Origin: Nostoc sp. LEGE 12450
Lineage (GTDB): Bacteria; Cyanobacteriota; Cyanobacteriia; Cyanobacteriales; Nostocaceae
Reading direction: 5' to 3'
Assembly: GCF_015206895.1 (NCBI RefSeq)
Contig: NZ_JADEXU010000025.1
Location: forward strand, 1-64,000
DNA length: 64,000 nt
Below, piece by piece: positions 56,804-64,000 of the stretch. The notes below the pieces were generated by a model. The model made no database searches and was not told the DNA's origin. It saw nothing but the letters and a program-made list of their open reading frames with translations. A program made the position numbers and the translations under genes. Every line of letters begins with the position of its first letter. Position 1 is the first letter of the stretch.

Positions 56804-59056
56804 ATGTATCGATTCCAGATCAGTGCATACACGCAAACGGGTGAATCCATCGGTCTGGTCGGTTCTACTCCAGAGTTGGGACTGTGGGAAATTAAAAAAT
56901 GTATCCACCTGCGTACAAGTGGCGATCGCTATCCTCTATGGTGGACAGATATTGAAATTCAAGAGTTAGGCGGTCAACAGAGAGTTGAATACAAGTACGT
57001 CCGCCTTGATGTCAACGGCAATGCTCGATGGGAGAGCTTACTAGATATAAACCGATGGATACCGATTGATTCTGAGGATTATTCCAGCACAATTGTTGTG
57101 GATGATGGTGCATTCGGTTATTTACAACCTTACCCCTTTGGATACATTGAGAAATCAACTGTCAAGATGCCCGTGGAAGAAAGGGCTGAGAAACTCAAAA
57201 TTGTGGTCATTGGCAGTTCCGTCGCATTAGGTCATAAAGCCTGGTTTTTGAAAGGTTGGGTCTGGTTGTTAGCACAGGCTTTAGAGCAAAAATATGGGCA
57301 TCAACTGGTAAATGTATCGGAGGTAGGGGCGAATGTCAGCAGAACGATCGCTCGATTCCCCTGGTTTGTCACCCCAGAAAAACCAGATATTGTGATTATT
57401 GCCTTGTCTTTAGGCAATGAAGGTTTAGCCTACTGTCCCCCTCACGAACGGCGGGCGGTACAACGGCGGTTTGAAAGTGGCTTGCAGCAGCTTGTGAAAA
57501 TGACGCGCGACATCGGAGCAATCCCGATTTTAGGCGGAGTCTATCCCAACGGTGATTATTCCCTGGAACATTACTCGTTGATCCGAGACACACACAAACG
57601 AATGCTCAGTTGGGGCGTACCTGTATTGGATTGGTTGGCAGCCGTGGATGATGGACAAGGACGATGGAAAGCGGGGACATCCTTCGATCCGGCTCACCCG
57701 AATACAATCGGTCATAGCCTTATGTATCAGCAGATCGACCACCATTTATTCGATATCAAAAAAGACGCATTAGCAAAAGAAAAACAACGCTTCCAGCAAC
57801 CGAATGAATTTCCCATCTACTTTGACAATGCGGGCTTTCATGTCTCTGTCTGTATGGAAGAGAAGCATTTACGGATCGTTAATTCATCGGCATACAGCTA
57901 CACGATCGCTCCCTATTGGCAAGAACTACAAACTGCACTGCAAAGTAAGGCTGGATTGATATCAGGTATTTACATTGCGAAGAATACCCAGACGGGGACG
58001 CTGCCTTTCTTGGCTGTAGAGGATGGCGCGATCGCAACTACAGTAAATATCTCCCCTGGCGCAGACTTAGAATATAGCGCTGCCTTCAATCTTTTTTCGC
58101 CAAACAACTCACAAGTTTTGTTCTATGACGGGCATCTGGGAATTTTGCAAGCAGACGATCGCCACCTCTGGATAATCAACGAATCAGATAACGAGTACAA
58201 TATCCAACCGATGTGGACGGAAGTTTGCAACGCACTTAAAGCCATGCCATCGGGTGTTTATGAAGATCCGCTTTATCCTGACACTCCCTTTCGTACCATG
58301 ATGATTGGCAAAGATGGGCTAGAAAGCCGGGTGAAAGCACCACCTAAGTCTGCGGTGTTTTTCCAATACAAATGTCAGTTATCGGATATCAGCCGTGTGG
58401 CAATTCTTCCCCTTGGCGATCGCTGTGCCGTCCGCATGATGTTGTATAAGATGGAGTACGATGGGCCCGCCTTTCCGTTCGATCTAACGCGCGCGACTAA
58501 TATTGCAGATGTTGCGGATGCGATCGAAAACGGTTTTTATGATATGTGGAACCCTGCCTTCCTGCACTACAGCCAGGATGCAGGTAGAATCTACCATAGT
58601 AAGTGGTCGGGTCTATCCTTTGCCCATGAAGTCGAGGAGACAGACGATCCAAGCAACGATATGTCTCCCATCCATGAACGGATGCGCGTTCGATACACAG
58701 CACGTTCTGAAAGGTTTTGGTACGCATTGCGGCACTGCGACAAAGTGCTTTTCGTCCGCACAGGAATTAGCGATCGCGGTGGTGTGATAGATTTAGTCAA
58801 CAAGCTAGAAAAACAATGCCACGGGAAGCCATTTCATCTCTTGCTTCTTTCTCCTCAAAGCGATGACGAGTTTTTAGACCTTCCCAATGTGCTGCACTAC
58901 AATGTCGAGTTTAATCCCGATCGTATGTATGACGATTTGGGGCATTGGATGTATTGCACAGAGGTGATGCGAGGAATTCTGAAATCCCTTGGGGTGTCTA
59001 GTAAAAATCTCTTTTGGTGTCCGCCGAAAATACCGAAGGGGTGGGAAATTAGGTAG
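56804..59056 (+). CDS. CBM20 - SGNH hydrolase - DUF1796 fusion protein
   Basis: The protein has 750 aa. A CBM20 starch-binding-like domain (1-115: TPELGLWEIKKCIHLRT, VEYKYV) is followed by an SGNH/GDSL hydrolase (130-310). There Ser of GSSVALG, Gly of EVGANVSR, Asn of SLGNEG and DPAHPN (D295/H298) supply the catalytic blocks. A middle region (about 320-520) carries two copies of an HLRIVN/HLWIIN...Y segment. The C-terminus (about 525-750: LPLGDRCAVRMMLYKM, AFPFDLTRATNI) matches DUF1796, a putative papain-like cysteine peptidase. There is no signal peptide. I know of no described protein with this order; substrate unknown. Confidence 0.8.
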   Translation: MYRFQISAYTQTGESIGLVGSTPELGLWEIKKCIHLRTSGDRYPLWWTDIEIQELGGQQRVEYKYVRLDVNGNARWESLLDINRWIPIDSEDYSSTIVVDDGAFGYLQPYPFGYIEKSTVKMPVEERAEKLKIVVIGSSVALGHKAWFLKGWVWLLAQALEQKYGHQLVNVSEVGANVSRTIARFPWFVTPEKPDIVIIALSLGNEGLAYCPPHERRAVQRRFESGLQQLVKMTRDIGAIPILGGVYPNGDYSLEHYSLIRDTHKRMLSWGVPVLDWLAAVDDGQGRWKAGTSFDPAHPNTIGHSLMYQQIDHHLFDIKKDALAKEKQRFQQPNEFPIYFDNAGFHVSVCMEEKHLRIVNSSAYSYTIAPYWQELQTALQSKAGLISGIYIAKNTQTGTLPFLAVEDGAIATTVNISPGADLEYSAAFNLFSPNNSQVLFYDGHLGILQADDRHLWIINESDNEYNIQPMWTEVCNALKAMPSGVYEDPLYPDTPFRTMMIGKDGLESRVKAPPKSAVFFQYKCQLSDISRVAILPLGDRCAVRMMLYKMEYDGPAFPFDLTRATNIADVADAIENGFYDMWNPAFLHYSQDAGRIYHSKWSGLSFAHEVEETDDPSNDMSPIHERMRVRYTARSERFWYALRHCDKVLFVRTGISDRGGVIDLVNKLEKQCHGKPFHLLLLSPQSDDEFLDLPNVLHYNVEFNPDRMYDDLGHWMYCTEVMRGILKSLGVSSKNLFWCPPKIPKGWEIR

Positions 59057-59225
59057 GAGCGTTCGCATTTGTTACTTCGGCGTTCGCATTTGTTACTTCG
59101 GCGTTCGCATTTGTTGATTCGGCGTTCGCATTTGTTGATTCGGCGTTCGCATTTGCTGATTCGGCGATCGCATTTGTTGATTCGGCGTTCGCATTTGTTG
59201 ATTTGGAGTTCGCATTTGTTAATTC
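59056..59225. repeat. 21-bp minisatellite, eight units (GTTCGCATTTGTTNNTTCGGC)
   Basis: Eight head-to-tail units follow the fusion gene directly, starting within 3 bases of its stop. Drift is mainly in the third quarter of the unit, and one unit has gained a GATCGCA (HIP1-like) form. Both strands stay open (LLRRSHL on plus, STNANAE on minus). Confidence 0.9.
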
Positions 59226-59244
59226 AGTCAAAAACCATAAACTG

Positions 59245-59320
59245 CGTAGGTTGGGTGGAGGAACGAAACCCAACATTTTCGAGGATTTGTTGGGTTTCAC
59301 TACGTTCCACCCAACCTACG
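59245..59320. repeat. Palindromic MITE-like element, copy 2
   Basis: Perfect 15-bp arms CGTAGGTTGGGTGGA and TCCACCCAACCTACG, with internal AAACCCAACA/TGTTGGGTTT. Same family as 11402-11482. Confidence 0.75.
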
Positions 59321-59343
59321 ATTATCTACAATAAGGTTTGCGA

Positions 59344-60084
59344 TCATTTAGTTAATACTGAGGCAAGATGAGCAGGACGAGACAAGTGTGGGCAATGTCC
59401 TCCAGGCAGTTCTATAGCATCAACTCCCAAGCGCTTACGTGCAGCATAGTGTGACCATGCAGGAGAGATTATCAGGTCATCAGTACAAAAAATATATTTA
59501 TACTCTACATTTGGTAAAGCATTCAAGGGATTAACCTCAAAAATATATGCCATTGATTGCTGCGAACGTCCTTTTGAGAGTGCCCAGCGCATTACATCCG
59601 GCTGACAATCTTGATAAAAAAATTCCATCAAGACTGCTTCATCTGAAAAGTTCTTCCCAGCAGAAACAGGATTAAACATATAAGGTTCATCATCAAATTG
59701 TTCGAGTTTAGGTGACTCTTTTGGTTCGTAATTTAATGATTTGAGGCTATCAGAATCGAGATGATGAGAAAATTGCTCAAGTGTACTAGTTCCTGGGTAT
59801 GGAATAAGCGCGGTAAGGAATACCAGTTGACGTACTTGGCGCACTTCTGCAACAAGGGGAATAACAGTACCAGCCATTGAGTGACCAACCAGGACAATAT
59901 CATCATCAGTTTTTGGAAGGGCTTGCAATACTACATCTGCAAATTGCGATAAACTTGCAGACGCATCTTCAATTGGCAAATCCATTGCTACTGTTTTGTG
60001 ACCTTGTGCTTCTAAATAAGGAATTAACAAATCCCAACACCAAGCGCCTTGAAAAGCGCCATGAACTAGACAAAAAAGACTCAT
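59344..60084 (-). CDS. alpha/beta hydrolase (EstA/methylesterase-like)
   Basis: The protein has 246 aa. FCLVHGAFQGAWCW holds the oxyanion loop, GHSMAG the nucleophile, TDDLIISP the acid region and GGHCPHLS the catalytic His. It resembles the plant hydroxynitrile lyase/methylesterase branch. Substrate unknown. Confidence 0.88.
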   Translation of the reverse strand: MSLFCLVHGAFQGAWCWDLLIPYLEAQGHKTVAMDLPIEDASASLSQFADVVLQALPKTDDDIVLVGHSMAGTVIPLVAEVRQVRQLVFLTALIPYPGTSTLEQFSHHLDSDSLKSLNYEPKESPKLEQFDDEPYMFNPVSAGKNFSDEAVLMEFFYQDCQPDVMRWALSKGRSQQSMAYIFEVNPLNALPNVEYKYIFCTDDLIISPAWSHYAARKRLGVDAIELPGGHCPHLSRPAHLASVLTK

Positions 60085-60186
60085 AGCTATATTTAAGTTT
60101 TTTAAATTGTGCTTATCTTCTACCTCACGTATTGCAGTATTGTCAACAAGCTTCGCGGCTAGCTTTGAACAACAAAGGCATCGCTA

Positions 60187-61686
60187 TTATTTAAATAACT
60201 CAACCACTGTCGGCTTAGTAACTTTCCCCATCGCATTACGCGGTAATTCTTCAACTATCAAAATTTGGGTTGGTACTTTATAAACAGCCAATCGCTCTTT
60301 TGCCCAACTTCTAAAAGATTCTAATGTTAAAGGTTGTAACCCTTGCAATACTAATGCAGCACAAACCCGTTCGCCCCACTCTATATCTGCAACCCCCACC
60401 ACTGCACATTCCTGAATATTTGGATGCGATCGCAATACTTCTTCAATTTCCAAAGCTGAAACTTTATAGCCTCCGGTTTTGATAATATCTACACTCATCC
60501 GGCCCAAAATGCGGTAGCTACCATTCTCAATTACGGCGGTATCTCCAGTACAAAACCAGCCATCTTGGAAGGCTTTAGCAGTTGCTTCGGGGTTTTGCCA
60601 ATATTCGAGAAATACTCCGGGGCCTTTAACTTGGATCTCTCCTGGTGTTCCGGTTGGGACTAATCCTTTCTCATCAACTAATCTCACTTCAACTTCAGGC
60701 AAAGCCTTTCCTACATATCCAGGCAAACGTTCACCGTGTAAAGGGTTCGATAGCGCCATACCAATTTCCGTCATTCCATACCGCTCAAGCAGAAAATGGC
60801 CGCTAATATTTTGCCACTTTTCTAAAACTTGAACCGGTAATGCTGCCGAACCGGAAACCATCAGGCGCATCTTAGCACAGCCTTCTGACATGGTTTTTTG
60901 ACGTTCTTTAGAGGCATTTTCCCAAGCGGTAATGAGCTTTACATAAATCGTTGGTACTGCCATAAATAGGGTTAAGTTACCGTCACAAATTCGCCTCCAA
61001 ACGGTTTCGCTGTCAAATTTGCTCAATATATGGCACTCCGCGCCAGCCCATAAAGCACAAGTGAGTACGTTAATAATTCCATGAATATGATGTAGTGGCA
61101 GTATATGTAAAATGCGATCGCTAGATGTCCATTCCCAAGCAGCGATCAAGCTAGTCACTTGCGCTTGAATATTTTGATGAGTTGTAACCACACCCTTGGG
61201 TTTACCTGTTGTACCGCTAGTGTAGAGAATTAAGGCGCGTCTAGTAATATCTACCTCTGGGAGACGAGCAATATTAGATGGAAGGGTTTCTGAGGTGAGG
61301 ATAAATCGCAAATTGTGTTCTTCGGCGAGCGATGCCTGCGGCGATAAACTACGCAGTATACCCTCAAAATTAGGATGAGCAACAATAATCGATGCTCCAG
61401 AATTGGTAATTACATACTCCAATTCTGGGCGCGGATGGGAAACACACAAAGGTACAGCTATGCCACCAGCACGCCAAATCCCCCATTGAGTAGCTACATA
61501 CTCAAATCCAGGTGGGATGAGGAAGGCGACTCGCTCTTCTTGTAAATCTTCTGTATTCTGAAGAAGACTTGTTGCTATTTGACTGGAAGTGTGGAGCAAA
61601 TCCCGATAGGTAAATGATCCATCTGTTGTAGTGATAGCTATTTTCTCGCTGTGTTCTTCAGCACGAATAATCAATGGGAGATTCAC
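60187..61686 (-). CDS. acyl-CoA synthetase (malonyl-CoA synthetase-like AMP-binding protein)
   Basis: The protein has 499 aa. Core motifs are YTSGTTGKPKGVVTTH (P-loop), ERYGMTEIGMALSNP, GWFCTGDTAV, GRMSVDIIKTGGYKVSA and the catalytic Lys in PRNAMGKVTKP. The RYGMTEIGMALSNP and HHIHG stretches favour a MatB/ACSF3-like enzyme acting on malonate or methylmalonate. No ACP or PKS gene is adjacent; the alpha/beta hydrolase lies 100 bases away on the same strand. Confidence 0.9.
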   Translation of the reverse strand: MNLPLIIRAEEHSEKIAITTTDGSFTYRDLLHTSSQIATSLLQNTEDLQEERVAFLIPPGFEYVATQWGIWRAGGIAVPLCVSHPRPELEYVITNSGASIIVAHPNFEGILRSLSPQASLAEEHNLRFILTSETLPSNIARLPEVDITRRALILYTSGTTGKPKGVVTTHQNIQAQVTSLIAAWEWTSSDRILHILPLHHIHGIINVLTCALWAGAECHILSKFDSETVWRRICDGNLTLFMAVPTIYVKLITAWENASKERQKTMSEGCAKMRLMVSGSAALPVQVLEKWQNISGHFLLERYGMTEIGMALSNPLHGERLPGYVGKALPEVEVRLVDEKGLVPTGTPGEIQVKGPGVFLEYWQNPEATAKAFQDGWFCTGDTAVIENGSYRILGRMSVDIIKTGGYKVSALEIEEVLRSHPNIQECAVVGVADIEWGERVCAALVLQGLQPLTLESFRSWAKERLAVYKVPTQILIVEELPRNAMGKVTKPTVVELFK

Positions 61687-61797
61687 GTTTATTTACCGAT
61701 TTAGGTTTAATGCAGTCTACTTAACAGAAAGCATATAGCAAAGCCAAACGAGATGTAAATTTTACTATTCCAGTAATAGTCTATAAATTGATAGATG

Positions 61798-62778
61798 CTA
61801 TAACCAACGTTGTTTTTTAGCATAAGCAATACTACAAATCACAATTAAGATCATTACGCCGATTACAGCAGGATAAGCCCAAGGTTGCTCTAATTCCGGC
61901 ATATATTTGAAGTTCATACCATAGAAACCAGACATGAACGTAATTGGTAAGAATACGGTCGAGAGGATAGTTAAGCGATTAATTCGTTCACCTGTTTTAC
62001 TAGCAATATTATCACGTTGAATTTCCATTAATTCTGACATCCAGGCTCTTATAGCTTGATATTCTTGCCAGAGTTTATCAACGTGATGAACCAATTCTTG
62101 ATTGAATAGTTCTTTCACTGGCTGGCCGATCCACTGGAAATCTTCATTATCCATAATAGCCATAAGTAATTTGATGCTTTGAAAATTACGCCGTCCTGAA
62201 CGAGTAGATTGCCTCATCGTGGCAATTTTTTGATACGTTGATTCATCACCAGAATTATCTAAAACTTCATCTTCTAAATCATCAAGTTTTCTAGAAATAT
62301 AAGTAAATACAGCTTCGTAATTATTCAAAATATCTTTAAAGATTAAATAGAAAAGATAGTCAATTCCTAGCTTTTGAATATCTAGAGTTCGTTTTTGGAG
62401 ATTATTAGCTAGAACACTTAAGATTTTTAGTTCAGTGATTTCAAAAGATATAATAAAATTATTTCCAACGACAATGTTGCCACGCACAACCTCAAACTCA
62501 TTATTTTTTATTTGAGCAGTTAGAATTTCATAGCTATCAAATAAACAATCTTCTACGTCTTCATCAATTCCTAGAGGGGAATGGTTGAAAATCATGTTAA
62601 CACGAGATGGATTGAGTCCAAAATGCTTGATAATTTTAGCCGTTCCAGTGCGATCGCGGAACTGAACACAGCGTAACCAAATATTCTGAGAAGCATCAAT
62701 TCTTTTCAGCACCGTATCGACATCCCTATGAGTGAATATTTCCAGGTTATCTGGATAAAAAGTGAGGAGAATTAGCAT
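61798..62778 (-). CDS. corA: magnesium/cobalt transporter CorA
   Basis: The protein has 326 aa. A cytoplasmic alpha/beta and long-helix domain is followed by two C-terminal transmembrane helices, with the diagnostic FYGMNF (GMN) at the periplasmic loop after the first helix. The protein ends in a basic AKKQRWL. It lets Mg2+ into the cell as a pentamer. Monocistronic. Confidence 0.95.
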   Translation of the reverse strand: MLILLTFYPDNLEIFTHRDVDTVLKRIDASQNIWLRCVQFRDRTGTAKIIKHFGLNPSRVNMIFNHSPLGIDEDVEDCLFDSYEILTAQIKNNEFEVVRGNIVVGNNFIISFEITELKILSVLANNLQKRTLDIQKLGIDYLFYLIFKDILNNYEAVFTYISRKLDDLEDEVLDNSGDESTYQKIATMRQSTRSGRRNFQSIKLLMAIMDNEDFQWIGQPVKELFNQELVHHVDKLWQEYQAIRAWMSELMEIQRDNIASKTGERINRLTILSTVFLPITFMSGFYGMNFKYMPELEQPWAYPAVIGVMILIVICSIAYAKKQRWL

Positions 62779-63084
62779 ATAGCCATCCTAATTGAACCGT
62801 GAAAAAATGCGGTGACTCATGTTGAGCGATAATTTAGTTGACTTACTCTGGAGGATTAAAAAAACGAACCGCAAAGGACACAAAGGGAAGAGGATTTAAA
62901 AGGGTTTTTGCATCAGTGGCTTATATTTTGCCAAATTGGGACGCTCTCTGGTGTTAGTGATATTTTACCTCGGAATATCCCCCCAACCCATTAAAAAGTG
63001 GGGCTTGAAAAGCAGCGAATTAAGCCCCATTAAGGAGGATAAAGCCTTAACCTAAGCGGATTGAGACATATTGGGCTGATAGTA
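62779..63084. repeat. Intergenic region with interspersed repeat copy 3
   Basis: AAACGAACCGCAAAGGACACAAAGGGAAG at 62863-62893 belongs to the family at 3909 and 5505. The GGGCTTGAAAAG...TTAAGCCCC segment (63001-63026) is a loose inverted repeat. No gene. Confidence 0.5.
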
Positions 63085-63110
63085 TAAAAAGTATCATTAT
63101 CAAATGATAT
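63085..63110 (-). terminator. Possible terminator of the TPR gene
   Basis: On the minus strand TATCATT-TGAT-AATGATA is followed by CTTTTTATA. The stem is AT-rich and short, so the call is weak. Confidence 0.35.
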
Positions 63111-63129
63111 AACTGTATTGAGTCATAGC

Positions 63130-64000
63130 TCAGTTTTTTTCCATTTTTCCCGATTTAGGACGAGAAGCTTTCGCTGGTGCGGAATTATTTTGCAGAATTG
63201 CAATTTCTCTCTGTGCATCTTGATAACTATCTTTTTCGCCTTGCTGCTGGAACAGTTTTGCAGCTTTTTTAAAATCTGCGATCGCTCCCTGTTTATTTTT
63301 CTGCTTGGTGCGAATCACACCCCGATTATAGTAGGCTAAGGCATTGTTAGCATTAATTGCGATCGCTTGTGAATAATCTTGATTGGCAGATTTTTTATTT
63401 CCCAGTTCAAGATAGGCGTTACCACGATTGTTGTAAGCTGCTATATTATTAGGATCTAGTTTCAGAGCTTCGCTGTAATCTTCAATAGCACCTTTATAAT
63501 CTCCGAAAGAAAAGCGGTGAATACCTCTGTGAATATAAGCGGCAATAAATTTAGGATCAATCTGTAAAATAGTATTGTAATCTTCAGTAGCTTCGACTTT
63601 ATTTCCCAGATCGCTGAAAACATCACCTCGATTAAGATATGCTTCTATATATTTTGGATTAATGTTAATTGCATCTGTGTAATCTTTAAGGGCTGCATAT
63701 TTTTGTTTATTAATAGATTGAGTTAAAGCCCTTTGATAATAAGCTTTGGCATCACTAGGATTAATCTTAATTACTGTATCAAAATCTTCGATTGCCCCTT
63801 GCTTGAGTCTGAGGCGACGGCGGATAATCCCACGCTGTAAATAGGCTTCGGTATACTGAGGCTTGAGGGCGATCGCTTTACTAAAATCTCCAATTGCCCC
63901 TTTATTATCTTTCAATTGAACACGGGCTAACCCTCGCCCATAGTAAGCATAAGCATCATCAGAGTTTAACTTAATCGCTTGGGTATAGTCTGCGATCGCT
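63130..64000 (-). CDS. TPR repeat protein, 5' end outside the window
   Basis: The frame is open to the window edge and contains at least eight consecutive TPR units (for example AYYNRGVIRTKQKNKQGAIA and AYNNRGNAYLELGNKKSANQ), with the W/Y-G-A-Y-F-A-P pattern in each. It ends in a basic Lys/Pro tail (SAPAKASRPKSGKMEKN). TPR arrays bind partner proteins. A start at 63915 is only an internal Met; coding clearly continues upstream (DDAYAYYGRGLARVQLK). Confidence 0.92.
   Translation of the reverse strand, partial: AIADYTQAIKLNSDDAYAYYGRGLARVQLKDNKGAIGDFSKAIALKPQYTEAYLQRGIIRRRLRLKQGAIEDFDTVIKINPSDAKAYYQRALTQSINKQKYAALKDYTDAININPKYIEAYLNRGDVFSDLGNKVEATEDYNTILQIDPKFIAAYIHRGIHRFSFGDYKGAIEDYSEALKLDPNNIAAYNNRGNAYLELGNKKSANQDYSQAIAINANNALAYYNRGVIRTKQKNKQGAIADFKKAAKLFQQQGEKDSYQDAQREIAILQNNSAPAKASRPKSGKMEKN

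Noticed and set aside
59049-59371. ORFs STNANAE... (minus) and LLRRSHL... (plus)
   Set aside because: They consist of the 21-bp repeat plus the MITE-like palindrome and have no ribosome binding site.

Overview
The window is a stretch of chromosome from a filamentous heterocyst-type cyanobacterium, most likely Nostoc or a close relative. The evidence is the C-terminus of photosystem II D2, psaK, two SLH-OprB porins, a Mn catalase of the Nostoc KatB type, many HIP1 octamers (GCGATCGC), heptanucleotide tandem repeats, and long AT-rich intergenic gaps with families of small palindromic repeats. No plasmid or phage replication genes are visible.

Layout. 1-930: end of a stand-alone psbD copy, then a strongly folded small RNA locus with its own terminator. 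931-3640: pterin carbinolamine dehydratase and an SLH-OprB porin. 3640-9912 (minus strand): AMIN plus class A beta-lactamase-like protein, transketolase, fabF and acpP. 10336-16264: an HdrB-like CCG protein and two AAA-like ATPases (one with CHASE2, one with an N-terminal HTH), separated by a 21-bp minisatellite. 16629-21674: an RTX repeat protein, then a P450-Rieske oxygenase pair divergent from a TetR regulator whose promoter carries two matching operators 60 bp apart. 21703-23725: Uma2 protein, a decayed nuclease-like gene behind a cold-shock-like protein, and a P450 C-terminal remnant. 23783-31605 (minus strand): 7TM-HD phosphohydrolase (PgpH type), ADP-ribosylglycohydrolase-like protein, aroQ with a 46-aa upstream gene, and topA.

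32038-38259: a two-gene DUF6745 unit, the second SLH-OprB porin, and divergent to it a zinc/manganese ABC importer (znuA-znuC-znuB) with Zur-like sites. 38335-39755: tRNA-Phe next to a tyrosine integrase broken by one TAG codon, with a 14-bp copy of tRNA sequence between them, which marks an old integration site. 40296-50066: RqcH/NFACT, a sucrose-phosphate-synthase-like glycosyltransferase, psaK, DUF3891, Mn catalase, a GlsB-type membrane protein, hemN and heme oxygenase. Next to heme oxygenase lies a probable remnant of the oxygen-limited cyclase gene (chlAII/acsF type). 50663-54437: five minus-strand genes, three of them signal-less peptidoglycan hydrolases (M15 peptidase, amidase, muramidase-like), with a lipoprotein and a helical protein, divergent from an HTH-AAA ATPase. 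56804-64000: a CBM20-SGNH-DUF1796 fusion protein, a second 21-bp minisatellite, an alpha/beta hydrolase, an acyl-CoA synthetase, CorA and a TPR protein running off the end.

The most unusual items are the structured RNA at 372-661, the signal-less cell-wall hydrolase cassette with its divergent AAA regulator, the three-domain CBM20-SGNH-DUF1796 protein, the paired TetR operators, three minisatellites sharing a 21-bp period, and several gene remnants. All functional calls were made by reading motifs; no database search was possible.
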